Shown: positions 34,561-45,357 of the stretch, piece by piece | Numbering within the stretch: position 1 is the first letter of the stretch | Layout: each line of letters starts with the position of its first letter | Assembly: GCA_016165875.1 (NCBI GenBank) | Contig: JABBOT010000029.1 | Span: 1,286,639-1,350,638 of the forward strand | DNA: 64,000 bases | Reading direction: 5' to 3' | Source: Acanthopleura granulata | Lineage: Eukaryota; Mollusca; Polyplacophora; Chitonida; Chitonidae | The notes under the pieces: generated by a model | What the model was told of the DNA's origin: nothing | The model's database searches: none | Seen by the model: the letters and a program-made list of their open reading frames with translations, nothing else | Made by a program: the position numbers and the translations under genes

Positions 34561-36189
34561 TCATACTAAACACGGATACATGGTAGTTGCACGTGTCAGG
34601 CTTGGCGATGAGCGCACCTGGCTAATTGTGACATAGGACGTACGGCTACCCCGCTCCAATGCCCCATGTGATTTGCCTGGGTTCAGTTCAGGTTTGAGAG
34701 CAGGTGAGGATAGAATGTATGTAGCTGACAAGCGACGTTAGGAGAGATATATAGATATGTAATTTTGGTCTAAATAGCTATAAGGAATAAGCGGAGTTGT
34801 CTGTTGTTTTCTTGAAAACGGTAGAGAAATTCAAAGCCGCGGTGTACGTTTCCCTAATTTCTTTTCTGCGCGGCATCCTAAAGCCCGTCTCTTCGGGCAT
34901 CGGTATGTAAGGTCTAGACCTGAAAAGAAACTGGAAAGCGCGATATTTCATTAACGACTGAGTTTGGCCTAATAAAAGTTGCGTTGACTGGGTTGGTTAT
35001 GACTCAAGGCGTATGGGTATAAATTTTGCAGATATTGCGCCGTGGCTGTGGACTTATATTAGAATGGTAATAGCCCGGTGGTGCGGGTTTGTTGAGCATT
35101 ACCCATGATGCATTGCGGTGTGGTTCACATGCAGGAATTGGAAATTGTGCGCAAGGGTCCGTTGGCATCTTTGGAGTGTAGAGAGTTGTTTATCTCTCGG
35201 TTTGAGCGACAGTCGCCCGATGCAACTGACAAAGCACGCGGCCGATGTATCTTTCACGTTATAAGCGCAAAATTAAACGTGGCCCGACGTGTGAAAACGA
35301 CTGATTTGCTATAAGCTACAAGTGACAAATTTTGCTCAGCAGTGAAGTTACAAATGCTCTTCGTGAATAGTCGATACAGGGAAAGAGACACTTTGTTTAC
35401 TGTTGGACCGCAATTACCCGCGTGCCACACAGTGAAGAAATTTCACCGACGATTCTCAGCACACAAACAGTAGATTTGCGATCTGCCTAATGTCAAGTTC
35501 CCGACGTCAATCATCTTCTCCACTCGACCGGCCGAGACACTTCTGCGTCATACCACAGAGTTGGCAGACGGTTAGCGTTTATATCCTTATGTAATTAGGT
35601 CAAGTCGGAGAAAATTTCGGCAGCATCTGCCCTACTATCCACTCTATTATACATATATATCACTAAGTTCCCAAGTCAGTGGCAATTTTCACTTCAAATT
35701 TCCATACACCTTTTCTTTACACTTCTGTCTTTCATATGAGAGCCTTGCTCGAAAATCAGTACATAACCAGTTACACGGCTTAGAAACTTTCAATGCCACA
35801 TTACACCGTTTATCAATTATCCACGTCTGAATCCACCACCTGCCATGCACAGACAGATTGCTCTACGGATAGCTCGGCCGTTGTCAGAAAGTGAACACCT
35901 GGACCAGGGCACGTGTAAATATCTGTCAATCAGCGTGGCCTGGTTAGCGTATAGTAAAGAAGACAAGGTTTGTGCAAAAACAAAGCAAATTTTTAGAAAT
36001 ACATGCACAACATACATTGGATGAGCCAATCGCAACTGCAGTGCAAAGCAGTATAATTATGAGAACATATGCATCGTTAACATTCTCGTAGCCGTCCACA
36101 CATTGTATTACACTATATGGCATATGTATGTAAATGTGCTAAATGTGGTAAATCTGACTTCGGACATTATTTAAAAGCGTGCATGACCT
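34561..36189. other. Unannotated stretch between repeat R copies
   Basis: No gene is supported. Locally more GC-rich around 34.8-35.6 kb, with a 69-codon open frame at 35,105-35,314 that I do not recognise. Confidence 0.4.
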
Positions 36190-36440
36190 GTGGTTTTTGA
36201 CACAGATCAACGATTTTCACTGTACATACAGCACATGTATAGTTCGTTATACACAAGGGTTTTCAACTTTACAGCTGTAGGACTTTTGTGTGTCGTTACC
36301 TGCAAAAACGAGGGAAATTGCGCTTTTTCTCCATTTGATCGCAATGTACGACAAAAATATACATCGCAGAACAAAAATAAGACCGGATTCGTAATCAGGA
36401 CGTCAAACTACGTCAGATAGCATACATATAACATTGAAAT
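36190..36440. repeat. Dispersed repeat R, copy 2
   Basis: Contains CAGCACATGTATAG, the ACCTGCAAAAACGAGGGAAA segment, ATTTGATCGCAATGTACGAC and the exit motif AGGACGTCAAACTACGTCAG. Confidence 0.75.
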
Positions 36441-37020
36441 TCCAAATATAAAAAAAAATCACGTGATATCACTTCCGCCGTGTCAGCTAAAACCTAATTT
36501 GCATAAACATTGCATTATTTCTTCTATATTGTCTCCATGAATTGCTTGATACGCGTGATAAATTTCAAGTCATTCAGACGTTGAGTTTTGAAGAAAATAA
36601 CTTAAATGTTTTAAGGTCAACCCAAAATGGCCGCCAGGTCACGTGACTAAGGACATCCAAATCTTTACTCCTAAGAGCACATCTCCGGGTCTATCACCTA
36701 ACTAACTTTCAAGAATTTGTGTTGAGCCTTTTTAGCTGTAGAAGTTTTTCAATTTTGAAATGTGAGAAAATTGCGATTTTTTGGGGCATGTACTACTTCC
36801 GATTTACTGACGTCACTTCCGGCTATGTAAAAGTTTTCTGCTTGCCATGAGATGATGTTAGGCCTCAAGATTGCGTTTCTAGCTTCACTGGTTAATGAGA
36901 TATACCCGCCTCCGGTTTGATGACGTCACTTCCGGTTTTGGAAAAATTGCATATTCAAAATCAGCGTCCAAAACTGCATCAGACAGAGCTATTTTGCCGG
37001 ACATCATCTGAGGAATTGTA
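36441..37020. repeat. Downstream half of repeat R, copy a
   Basis: Aligns by eye with 38,401-38,925: both hold TCACTTCCG, a GATGATGTTAGGCC block, CTAGCTTCA.TGGTTA, and AATCAGCGTCCAAAACTGCA. The copies are clearly diverged. Confidence 0.75.
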
Positions 37021-37129
37021 GAAATTATTAGCAAAAACGAAAGTTGGGGTCACATGACATATTTATCCAATAGCGAGCTTGTACAATTTTCGACCAAGAA
37101 AGTTCTCGTTCTCAAGCTTAACAAGCCTA

Positions 37130-37470
37130 AGCCTTGTGCAACTTCAGTTTAAATTTCATCTCAGTTGAATAAGTCTTTCTGGAGAAGAAGATATTTTAAG
37201 GTTTTCGTCAAAATTCAAAATGGTTGCCAAATCACAAAACGAAATCTGCTTGAAAGCTACGACGCACAACAAACATATTAAAAACTTCAAACTAATGGTT
37301 TTCTCTAGAAACGCGTCACAGGTTTGGTGAGAAAAATAATAATAATAAAAAGAAATAATCCCAAAAGATACAATAGCCTGAATGGCTTGAACCCCTAATA
37401 AAAACAAATAATCCCCAACAGATACAATAGGGATTCAAGCCTGAATGGTATGAACCCCTAATAATATAGC
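37130..37470. repeat. Repeat shared with 59,850-60,160
   Basis: Both segments pass through AAAATTCAAAATGG-like sequence, an AATAATAATAA cluster and end GGGATTCAAG..TGA.TGG followed by GAACCCCTAATAA. Confidence 0.65.
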
Positions 37471-37700
37471 TGTCAAGGACAGCGATGCCGGGGTTCAGCC
37501 AGTAGGACCTGTATGTGCATGTGTGTAACGTTTCTTTTGCTACATATACAGCAGATATGCAGGCGTTTGGATTTTCAGGTTTATTTCTGCAACAGTTTTC
37601 ATTCACGTTACCTTCAAATAGGGCGCGAATTGCGCTTTTTCGCAGTTCCATCGCAATTTGCGGCAAGAGTTAGCATCGCAGAAAAGAAATAAAACAAGAT
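37440..37700. repeat. Dispersed repeat R, copy 3
   Basis: Contains CAGCGATGCCGGGGTTCAGC, TGCGCTTTTTCGCAGTTCCA, and CGCAATTTGCGGCAAGAGTT, all shared with the other copies. Confidence 0.7.
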
Positions 37701-37844
37701 GCAATGTGCAGCTTACAACATATGTCTGTGATAGTATGTAAAATATGGTAAATTGGCTCTTTGACAAGTGGTGTCCTTATTAACACGGCTAAAAACATTT
37801 ATATAGGCACATAGTGCACACATAAGCCTGTGCACTCACCAATT

Positions 37845-38050
37845 TAAGCTTTAAAGCTGTATCGTTTGTCTTTCACTTGACATCCATACATGAGGTATCT
37901 TGCGCTTTTTCGCATTTAGCGACAATGCTATACATCGGAGAGAAGAAGGAAGGCCAGATCCGTCATTAGGGCGGACTCGTGATCTAGATGTCAAATTACT
38001 TCGGGTAGCATACTTGCAGTATTTGTACATTAACCCTAAACACGAATCCA
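37845..38050. repeat. Dispersed repeat R, copy 4
   Basis: Shares TTGCGCTTTTTCGCATTTAG and the exit motif GATGTCAAATTACTTCGGGT with the family. Confidence 0.65.
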
Positions 38051-38139
38051 TTGTATATATTCATTATATAGCAGAAAGATGAAAATTGCCAAATATAGTA
38101 AATCGGCCTTTTGTAAACTTTTGAAGCCCAGTATATCCT

Positions 38140-38400
38140 GCATTTTTAAGACATCTCCAAGATTTCTAGCACACATACAGCACATACATAACAATTTTCA
38201 CCGAGCGATCTTGAGCTTTATAGCTTTGACCGTCTTCTCTCACGTGACCTGCAAATATGGCGGAAATAGCGCTATTTCGCACTTTGATCGCAATTTGTGA
38301 CAAAAGTATGCGTCGTGGGGAGAAATAAGACTAGCTTCGTGATCAGGACGTCAAACTACGTCGGATGGTATATTTAAAAGACTCCATTTCGAAATTTATG
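38140..38400. repeat. Dispersed repeat R, copy 5
   Basis: Shares CACGTGACCTGCAAATATGG, TTTGATCGCAATTTGTGACA and AGGACGTCAAACTACGTCGG with copies 2 and 6. Confidence 0.75.
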
Positions 38401-38925
38401 TTTTCACATGACATCACTTCCGGTTTCGGTTTTTGCGCACACATTACATTCTGTTTCTGTCAAAATAAATCACAGGCAACAGTTGCTACATGTGCAAAAT
38501 TTCAGGTCTGAGGGTTCGGCAAAAAGTGCCTCTCAAAACTTTTCCTATCAACGCAACAAGAGGCCAGGTCAGGTGATCTAGGACACCAAAACTTTTACTC
38601 ATGAAAAACAGTCCCCAGGCCTACTTCATTTGTAAATTTCACTCATTTCTGCCCTGCCATTTTAGGCGCAGAAGTTTTTCAATTTTGAAACTTGCCAAAA
38701 GTGGCGATTTTTTTTTGCAAGTACTATTTCCGGTTGGATGACGTCATAAAGTTTTGTAAAAATAATCTTAAGGGTTTGTGAAATTTGTCTCCATGCCTTG
38801 GGATGATGTTAGGCCCTAAGACTGCGGCTCTAGCTTCATTGGTTATGGAGGTATACCTACATCCGATTCCCCAAATTTGAATATCTGGAATCAGCGTCCA
38901 AAACTGCATCACCCATGTGGTGGGG
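38401..38925. repeat. Downstream half of repeat R, copy b
   Basis: Second copy of the 36,441-37,020 segment. It ends near AATCAGCGTCCAAAACTGCA followed by TCACCC, directly beside the virus-like element, so this is the likely left flank of that insertion. Confidence 0.7.
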
Positions 38926-38966
38926 CTTGCGCAAAAGTGGCCAGGTGGCGAAGAAAACAGAGGGAG

Positions 38967-41031
38967 ATGAAGGCCGAATCTGAGGGCGTCGGGGCTACAG
39001 ATACCGACGGAGATGCCATTTAGATAAGTGGTTACCTACGGTATACCCCATGACATCAACATGGCTGCACTCAAGGCCAGTATCGACCGGAAAAAGTCCG
39101 ACGAGGACTTCACTGACGAGTTCTTTCGTCTGAGCAAAATCGAAGGCGACGACTTCGACCTCGACACGCCTACTAGTGCCGGGAAGCTTGAAGGGGAAGC
39201 TGGCCGGCTCCTACAACGAGCCAAGGCCCAACATCGACGTTAGGGCGCTGCCCGCGTCTTCAGCTCCTGGAGGCAGGAGTTGCCCGACCCGTACGAGCTC
39301 GGCGACGTCGTCGTGGACGACAATATCCGCATCCGTGGCGACAACGTCATCATTGATCAGACCCTGACCGCAGAAAGGGCCGCAGAGGTCCTCAATAAAC
39401 TCACAGGAGGAGGACAATACATCGTCAAGGTGAAATTCCTCCGTGAGCAGGCCCCAGGCGTCTGGGAGTTTGAAGATGCCTTCGCCCCCCTTAAACAGGG
39501 ACGGACCCGGGGCGGCAATGTCCTCGAGGTTACCTCAGCAACTCAGCCCGGTGCTCTGGAAGGGATTGACCGACTGTACTACGCCAATGCCTACAGTGTC
39601 AGTGCTGTTGTCTACGGCCTCTACCCCATCCGCCAGCCCGACCAGAGGAACCTCGATCCGATGCGAGACGGGGACCTCAATTGTGTTACCCAGAGGGCTA
39701 TCAAGCACTTCGAGGGGGCACAGAGGGGCCAGGGTCTTACCCCCGCCAGGCTCCAGAAGACCGAGGAGTGGGAGGCCAAGGTCCATGACACTGGCGCCAA
39801 GACGTTTCCGGCCTAGAGAACATCCTCAAGCGGGCAATCATCGTCCGCGACATCACGGGTGCCGACCTCTATAACTCAGCGTGGAGGCAATGGCATGCGT
39901 GGAATCATCGAGCTCACGCCCCACAACGGTTACGCCTGGGGGACTGACCTCCACTTCCCCCAAGCCAGCCAAGTCGTCATCTGCGAAGGCGACGTGTGGG
40001 AAGCCCTCCGGGAAGCCACGCAAGACAGGCCCGAGGCCGTCTGGGTCCTCGGAGGTGGAGGAGGAGGAGGAGGTAGCCGGCGCCTCACAGTCGACCAGTT
40101 CGTCCTCGAGGGTGGGCGGACTTACCGGACGCGAGCGACCCATGAAAGTATCCTGAAGACGTGCCCAGTCCTGGCGCCGGAGGATCCTGAAGCTTTGGCC
40201 CAAAAGGTCTTCGGCGAGAACCACGCCGCCAGCGTTGTCGCAAGAGAAAACAACGACTGGAAGCCTACGCCTGTCCACCTCTTCGACATGGTGCAAAGCG
40301 CGTGCATGTAACACGGGCATGGAGGCCTTTGGAATGCCGCGGCCTATACCGTGAACGACGTCGTCAGCATCGACATGAAGGCCTACTACCCTGCCTCGTT
40401 CAAGTGTAAAGGCCAGGCCGGTCCGTGGTTCCAGAGGTTCGGGCACGAGAAGCCCCGGATGACACGCGTCGCAGTCAACGGGCCCCTCCCCAAGGACATC
40501 GGTACCGGCTTTGCCCAGGTCCGCGCATGGGAGTTCGCCGCTGGGGCCCACCCTCTGATCGTGGCCTGGTTCAGGGGGCATCTCCACAAGAAGCAATGGG
40601 CTCCAACCGCGCTGCTCGCCTACATGCGAGAGACTGGACTGCTCACCCGGCTCGAAGTCGCCGAGGCCATCGTTTCATTCGACAAGCAGAAGGGGGTCTG
40701 GTTGCCGAAGAACCGTGACCCGGCGTGTTCGGTGATAGGTAAGTTTACGCAGGCAGCCAAGGCCAACGGCAAAGTGGGACCTTCGTTGGTGCCCCGAGGT
40801 CTGTCCCGCGGGCTGGATCCTCACCTACTACGATGGCAGCCAACCCCAGTACGCACACCTGCGGGCCTCGATGCTCGCGTACGCACACATCAACCTGCTG
40901 GAGATGCTCCGCCGGTTCTCTTCAGAGGAGGCAGTACGGGTGGCCACGGACAGCCTCTGCGTCAAAAAGACAGCGCTTCACAAGCTCGAGGGTGTCAAGG
41001 CGTACGCGGCTCCTGAGGTCCATCCCAAGTG
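38967..41031 (+). pseudogene. polB: Protein-primed-type family B DNA polymerase, broken
   Basis: Reading moves between frames along this stretch but the order of polymerase features is kept. A possible start is the ATG at 38967, followed by an in-frame TAG at 39021. A long exonuclease-side region (39,280-39,816, with LPDPYELGDVVVDDN) leads to motif A, IDMKAYYPAS, at 40,369-40,398. A motif B-like VIGKFTQAAK follows, then motif C-like VATDSLCV with ATDS at 40,943-40,954. In motif C the first Asp of the usual DTDS is Ala; the second is kept. Breaks: frame changes near 39,188, 39,262, 39,805, 39,885 and 40,775, an in-frame TAA at 40,309, and a TGA at 41,029. Such polymerases replicate the element from its terminal protein; this copy cannot make a full enzyme. 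It runs on into the helicase region with no intervening start signal. Confidence 0.9.
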
Positions 41032-42119
41032 ATATTGCACAGCGTGCCTAATCTGCCACGATCGACCCACGCCGCGGCCACCCCGAGAGGTCGCCCGGCC
41101 CAGTGGCGCGACAAAGGTGAAGACATCTTTGCCTGTTCGGACCATGCGGTCTACCAGCCCTAGCCGGGTCACTGGGAGGGCACACACGAGCTGGCAGACA
41201 GCGCCGCTCCGCCCTACGGCGATCCGCTGACCAGATACCAGCTGGGCTACTTAAACGGGGTCGGTGGCTCTGGGAAGACGACACGAGCAATCGAGCTGTC
41301 TCGCGGCAGGAAACCTCTGGTCTTTACCCCGACCCACCGCTTGGCCAAGGAGATGCGTACCAGAGGGGTTGACACCCAAACGTACCACTCCTTCCGGTGG
41401 TCTGGTCAGACGGAGTGGACGCCGGAACGCATGGGCCAGAGGTACATCCCGCGAGTCATCATCTGGGACGAGGTGTGCACGGTGCCACGGCCGGTGCTTG
41501 AAACGTTCCTCGACTGGCTCGATCAGAGGGACGTCCAGGTCATCTGCCGCGGAGACCAAGACCAACCACCGCCAATCGCACTGGACTCGCCACACGCGTG
41601 GCTCCCGGAAAAGGCAGACTACTACGAGGAGGTTATCGTCGACCACCGGAGCCGGTGCGAGGAACTGAAAACCTTGAAGAGGAATATAAGGCTCCGGCCT
41701 GACCAGGTAGAGTGCCAGGAGATGCGCTCGGCCCTCCCTGTATGGCGGGGCTGGGAAGACTTCGTCCAGGCTTGGCACCCCCGAGACCGCATACTAGTTT
41801 CCCGCAATGAGCCGCGAGGTCGCGCCCTGCGCCTGCTCTTCGAGCACCACCGCGGTGCCTTCCCGGACGAGCCTGTCCCACTCCTATATCGCCCTAGGGA
41901 CACATGCACACAAAACGTCATGGTCCAGATACCCGGCGACGGGCAGCCAGCCCAGCAAGAACTGGTCCTCAACGACGTCGTCCCGGTCCCGGTCAAGACC
42001 GCGGCCGAGGTCCTTGGGGGGACGACTGGACTCTCGGGTATGCTATGACCGTACACTCGAGTCAGAGGCTCACGATCGAGGACCCGGAAAAAGTCTGGAT
42101 AGTCGACGACTACCAATAG
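41032..42119 (+). pseudogene. SF1 DNA helicase domain following the polymerase, broken
   Basis: A P-loop helicase of superfamily 1 (RecD/UvrD-like) is visible: Walker A GVGGSGKTT at 41,257-41,283, motif Ia VFTPTHRLAKEM, motif II IIWDEVC near 41,458-41,478, motif III VICRGDQDQPPP, and a motif VI-like YAMTVHSSQ before the TAG at 42,117. The residue after the SSQ is Arg where Gly is usual. Breaks: an in-frame TAG at 41,161 just before Walker A, and a frame change near 42,020. The frame is open upstream of the TAG (QWRDKGEDIFACSDHAVYQP), with no ATG at the domain boundary, so I infer it was one polypeptide with the polymerase. It would have unwound DNA during replication. Confidence 0.85.
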
Positions 42120-42734
42120 TGGATCAACTGGTCCTACCCATCCGCGTCCCGGGTCCGCTACCTCCGTCAACTGGCGAGATGTTGCCCCCCGCCGCCTGAA
42201 GCAGAAAGCCATCCCGCGCCCCCGCCAGTTTACGACGAGGCCACAGCTCGGAGGAACATAGGCTATAAGCTCCAGAGTTACAAAAGAACAGACGCTGGCA
42301 AAGGCCTGGGGAAGTGCAACCTCCGCATGAAGGATATCCTCAGCCTCAAGAGTCAGCAGGGGAAGAGGTGCGCAGACTGTGACGCCGAGCTCATATGGTG
42401 TTATGAGGACATAACAAGGACACCCGGCAGTTCAGCGTCGACCGGCTGGACAACTCAAAAGGGCATACCAGCGACAATGTGAGGTTGACCTGTCTTGAGT
42501 GCAACCGAAAACGCGGAGCTCAGGCCTTGCCGCCTCCCACGGAAATTATGGCCGCGGCCGGGGGCGCTCTGGGCATATCAGCCAAAGGACACCCAGCAGT
42601 TCAGTGTTGATCGGCTGGACAACACCCAAGGCCACATCCGTGACAATGTTCGCCTGACTTCCCTGGAGTGCACCCGAAAAAGAGGGGGTGCACAGTTTTC
42701 TCAACGCCTGAGGACCCCATCTGGTGGAAGCTGA
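42120..42734 (+). pseudogene. HNH endonuclease-like modules, tandemly duplicated and broken
   Basis: After the helicase, a proline-rich linker and basic segment (RRNIGYKLQSYKRTD) lead to an HNH/treble-clef pattern: Cys pair CADC at 42,369-42,380, VDRLDN.. GH and NVRLT, then Cys pair CLEC at 42,491-42,502 followed by NRKR. A frame change near 42,410 splits it. A second copy of the same pattern is at about 42,588-42,733, in which the Cys pair and Asn are SLEC and T, so its metal site is lost. The module is probably the C-terminal part of the polymerase-helicase polypeptide. HNH is from motif shape only; nuclease activity is inferred. Confidence 0.75.
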
Positions 42735-43712
42735 GTGTCAGGGGGTACCACATGGAGCTCCTCACGGACAAACCCCCGCGGAGGGCCATCTAGCAGGTAG
42801 TAGAACACTGGCTCATCGGGCTTGGTAACGGAGTGCCCAAGACGGTACACCTCTAAAGACCATACAGGGTCAGTTGGACGACGCCGGCCACCTTCCAGCT
42901 CTCCCACCTGGTAGAGGTAGAGAACGCCCGCACCAGAGGGGAGTTTTCGCTCCTCGAGACCAACCGGGCGGCCGGGAATAACCGAAGAGGGCTTTTGTGT
43001 GAACTGCGTCTTAGCCTTGAAGGCATTCTTAGGCTTCTTACCAGTCAACCGGGTCTCCTCACCGGTCAGAGCCGCCATGACGGCGGGCAGCCGAGCAACC
43101 CACGAGGTCGACCTCTGGCCCTCAGGGAGACGCATCTCCAGGGCGTACTGGTGCCCGAACAGGTGCTCGGCCAGGGTCCGACTGAAGCGCTCCACAATCT
43201 CCTGGTCACGGTGGATGTCCACACGACCGCGCCTGACAGAAACCCCGTGCTTGGCGAGCAGCTGGTTCACCGAACCCATGAACTCTCTCCCAGGGTCAAC
43301 CTGGAGAAGCTTGGGCCACTTCAATGCCCCCCGTCTGTAGATCCGAGACAGACCATCGGCAACCTTTGCTGCGGTCTTGCTGGCCAGGGGCTCTGCCGCT
43401 TTGTAACGTGAAGCAACATCGACCACGGTCAAGGTGTACGCTGTCTTACCTTATCGTGCAGAAGGAAAATGAGGTCGGCCTGGTGGACCTCGTTTGGCTC
43501 CCAGAGCTAACGTCGAACTTAGGCCGTGGAATATGCCTTGGAGCAGGTAAATAAATCTGCCTGATGGCCTGCTTCTTCAGCCAGGCCCGGGCCACATCTT
43601 CAGAGACTCTCCCAGCCTTAGCCAGCTTCTTGATGGCTCCGAGCCCCTTCCAATACTCCTTGGGGCTATAGTAAAGATTCGCCAGGCGGACAGACAACTT
43701 CCTGGCGGACAT
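42701..43712 (-). pseudogene. int: Retrovirus-type (rve, DDE) integrase, broken
   Basis: Start ATG at 43,712. The N-terminal part (YYSPKEYWKGLGAIKKLA) and catalytic core are spread over three frames. The first acidic residue is in HQADLIFL (about 43,465-43,490), the second in LLQVDPGREFMG, and the glutamate in EIVERFSRTL, matching the D,D-35-E arrangement. A C-terminal SH3-like domain contains DPVWSLEVYRL and YYLLDGPPRGFVREEL. Frame changes lie near 43,505 and 43,455. Integrases of this family insert Polinton-like elements into chromosomes. The gene converges with the polymerase unit, and their 3' ends overlap by about 30 bp. Confidence 0.92.
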
Positions 43713-43983
43713 GGTTTGCGAGATATTCCAGAAGCCTAATCAATCTCCAACATGCGGAAGCCACAGGCTCAGGAAGCTGTCCAGTTGTCAACCGGAGGTT
43801 GGTGGGACTAGCCAGCACCCCTGAGGCGAAATGCATCGCGGTCTTCTCATCCTGCCGCCAGAGCTAGAGCGACCTTTGTGCAATATTGATCATTGTGTGG
43901 GCCAGAGGACCAAGAATCTTGTGACGGCGAGCACAGAGGCCAACCCTCAACATGGCGAAGTAAAGCTCTTCGGGAAGACCCAT
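43666..43983 (-). pseudogene. Small conserved-looking protein upstream of the integrase, one in-frame stop
   Basis: A 106-codon frame (ATG at 43,983, TAG at 43,666) is interrupted by a single TAG at 43,864. It contains MLRVGLCARRHKILGPLAHT and TAMHFASGVLASPTNRR either side of the break. Its last codons overlap the start of the integrase gene in another frame. A TATA-like stretch (GTATATATAATAG on the plus strand, 44,004-44,016) is positioned 20-30 bases upstream of the ATG. I do not recognise the family. Confidence 0.6.
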
Positions 43984-44003
43984 TGTGGTTCTATACCAGG
44001 GCT

Positions 44004-44016
44004 GTATATATAATAG
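44004..44016 (-). promoter_or_regulatory. TATA-like element before the 43,983 gene
   Basis: GTATATATAATAG (plus-strand text) lies about 20-30 bp upstream of a minus-strand ATG. Function is inferred from position. Confidence 0.35.
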
Positions 44017-44079
44017 GGGAAAAGTAAACCCACCTACGTGGTGTTGGCAATGACACCGATGAAAAACAATCAGTTCGGA

Positions 44080-44499
44080 TCACTTGGCGAGCTTATAGGC
44101 CACGAGGCCGGTTGCGGCCATCCCGATAATAACGAACGCTATCTCGCGATCCTACTGACCTTCGGATGGTGTATAGAAATCACTTAGGACAGGCTCAGAT
44201 TCGACTGGAAGAGTTTTACCCGTGATGTGTGCATATTGACGCATTGCAGCATCCACGTCGCGAAAGGTGCGGTCAGCGTAACCCTGGCGGTGAAGTTCTT
44301 CTTTAATCCAGTCTAGGCGCTTTGTTCTGTTCCGAGACTATTCTGCCTGAGCAGCTTGGAGTTGCTCTATAGCTTTACCGTGGCGTTTACGCTCTTCGTC
44401 GACTCCCGGGCTTCGAAGAGCTGAGAACACGAAGATGCTACCAGAGAACGCAAGAGCATTTACTAGTGCACCTCCTACCATCATTGCAATCGAGGCCAT
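44080..44499 (-). pseudogene. Small two-membrane-segment protein, two in-frame TAG stops
   Basis: The 139-codon frame starts at ATG 44,499 and ends with TGA at 44,080. Hydrophobic segments lie at both ends (VGGALVNALAFSGSIFVFSA and AFVIIGMAATGLVAYKLA), separated by a charged middle with LDWIKEELHRQGYADRTF. TAG codons at 44,338 and 44,152 interrupt it. The hairpin-like membrane layout suggests a virion membrane or scaffold-type protein, but no function is known to me. It lies in a run of minus-strand small genes between the integrase and ATPase. Confidence 0.7.
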
Positions 44500-44548
44500 T
44501 ATTATATTATCTTTTGCAAGATTATAATCTATACTACTAGTATAGAAT

Positions 44549-44790
44549 CTACTTCACAATATTCGGGGGAATAATCCCCTGTTTAATTAGCATATCTTTT
44601 GTGAACATGGCGAGTCCAATGTCAAGGATGACAAGCCTAGATCAGGAGGCGGCGTGTAGTCAAGCTTTGGGACAGCGCCTCTGATGACCATCTTACCTAG
44701 TCGAGAGTAGCCGATGGCAAGACCACCGACAACAGCACTATGATACGCCGCGTTGGGGAGCATCTTTCCGTCAGTTGTCGAAGCTGACAT
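44549..44790 (-). pseudogene. Small protein with one frameshift
   Basis: Opens at ATG 44,790 with MSASTTDGKMLPNAAYHSA and a moderately hydrophobic VVGGLAIGYSRLGKMVIRGA. The initial frame stops at 44,587, but a second frame continues through a hydrophobic stretch (LDIGLAMFTKDMLIKQG) to a stop at 44,549. The changeover is at about 44,630-44,645. Function unknown; spacing of 48 bp to the next gene fits the same transcription unit. Confidence 0.65.
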
Positions 44791-44796
44791 AATTAT

Positions 44797-45357
44797 TCAC
44801 CTCATATCATGAGGGTCCCTCCTAATGTCTAATATGTCTTTTTTAGATAAAAGCTTTTCTGGATTTCCAATCTGTTGTGGTGGATCGGGCCTCTGTTCCA
44901 CAAGTACTACGAGGCCTAACGCCGGATGCTGGTGTAACCACCGCCAAACAAGACCAAGACTGGCTGCGACGCCTCCAACAATCAAAAGAGTAGAGACCTC
45001 TGGCCATTTTGGTGAAGACTCCTGAGGGTCTTTGGCCTGAGGGTCTTTGGGAGCTGGACTGGGGTCTCTATTCGGTGGCGCTCGGATCGTAGTATCATTT
45101 CTATCAGTAGCTTTTTGGAGTTGCTGCTTGGCCTTTTGGAGTTCCTGCTTGGCTTTTCTTCCAGCTGCTCCAGCCTTCCCCGCAGCAACTTTTTTGGGAT
45201 CTTTACTTTTAGTTATCGGTTGAGGTTCTGGGTCTGATCTAGCAGCAGCCGGACTTTGATCGACTTGAGCCGAACTGTCTAGCTTCGTCTCCTCCGGTGG
45301 TGTCATTTTCTGCTTCGTCATCATTATCGTATGTAGTTCTCTGGCATGCATGTCCAA
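44797..45357 (-). CDS. Lys/Ala-rich protein with C-terminal membrane segment
   Basis: Intact frame of 186 codons. It has an acidic/polar N-terminus, a basic Ala-rich middle (KKVAAGKAGAAGRKAKQELQ) likely to form a helix or bind nucleic acid, a Pro-rich linker, and one membrane segment (STLLIVGGVAASLGLVW). The 5' end overlaps the preceding gene by about 119 bp in another frame, so translation may begin at an internal Met such as that at 45,321-45,324. A role as a core or membrane-tethered virion protein is a guess. It is one of few unbroken genes in the element. Confidence 0.6.
   Translation of the reverse strand: MDMHARELHTIMMTKQKMTPPEETKLDSSAQVDQSPAAARSDPEPQPITKSKDPKKVAAGKAGAAGRKAKQELQKAKQQLQKATDRNDTTIRAPPNRDPSPAPKDPQAKDPQESSPKWPEVSTLLIVGGVAASLGLVWRWLHQHPALGLVVLVEQRPDPPQQIGNPEKLLSKKDILDIRRDPHDMR

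Noticed and set aside
34270..38300. Short frames within repeat R copies
   Set aside because: They differ between copies and are not conserved in any one frame, so the repeat shows no coding content.
39859..43411. Many long open frames on the opposite strand of the polymerase and integrase genes (for example minus strand 39,853-40,596 and plus strand 42,995-43,411)
   Set aside because: They lie in GC-rich DNA antisense to recognisable genes, where long chance frames are expected, and none shows a motif of its own.
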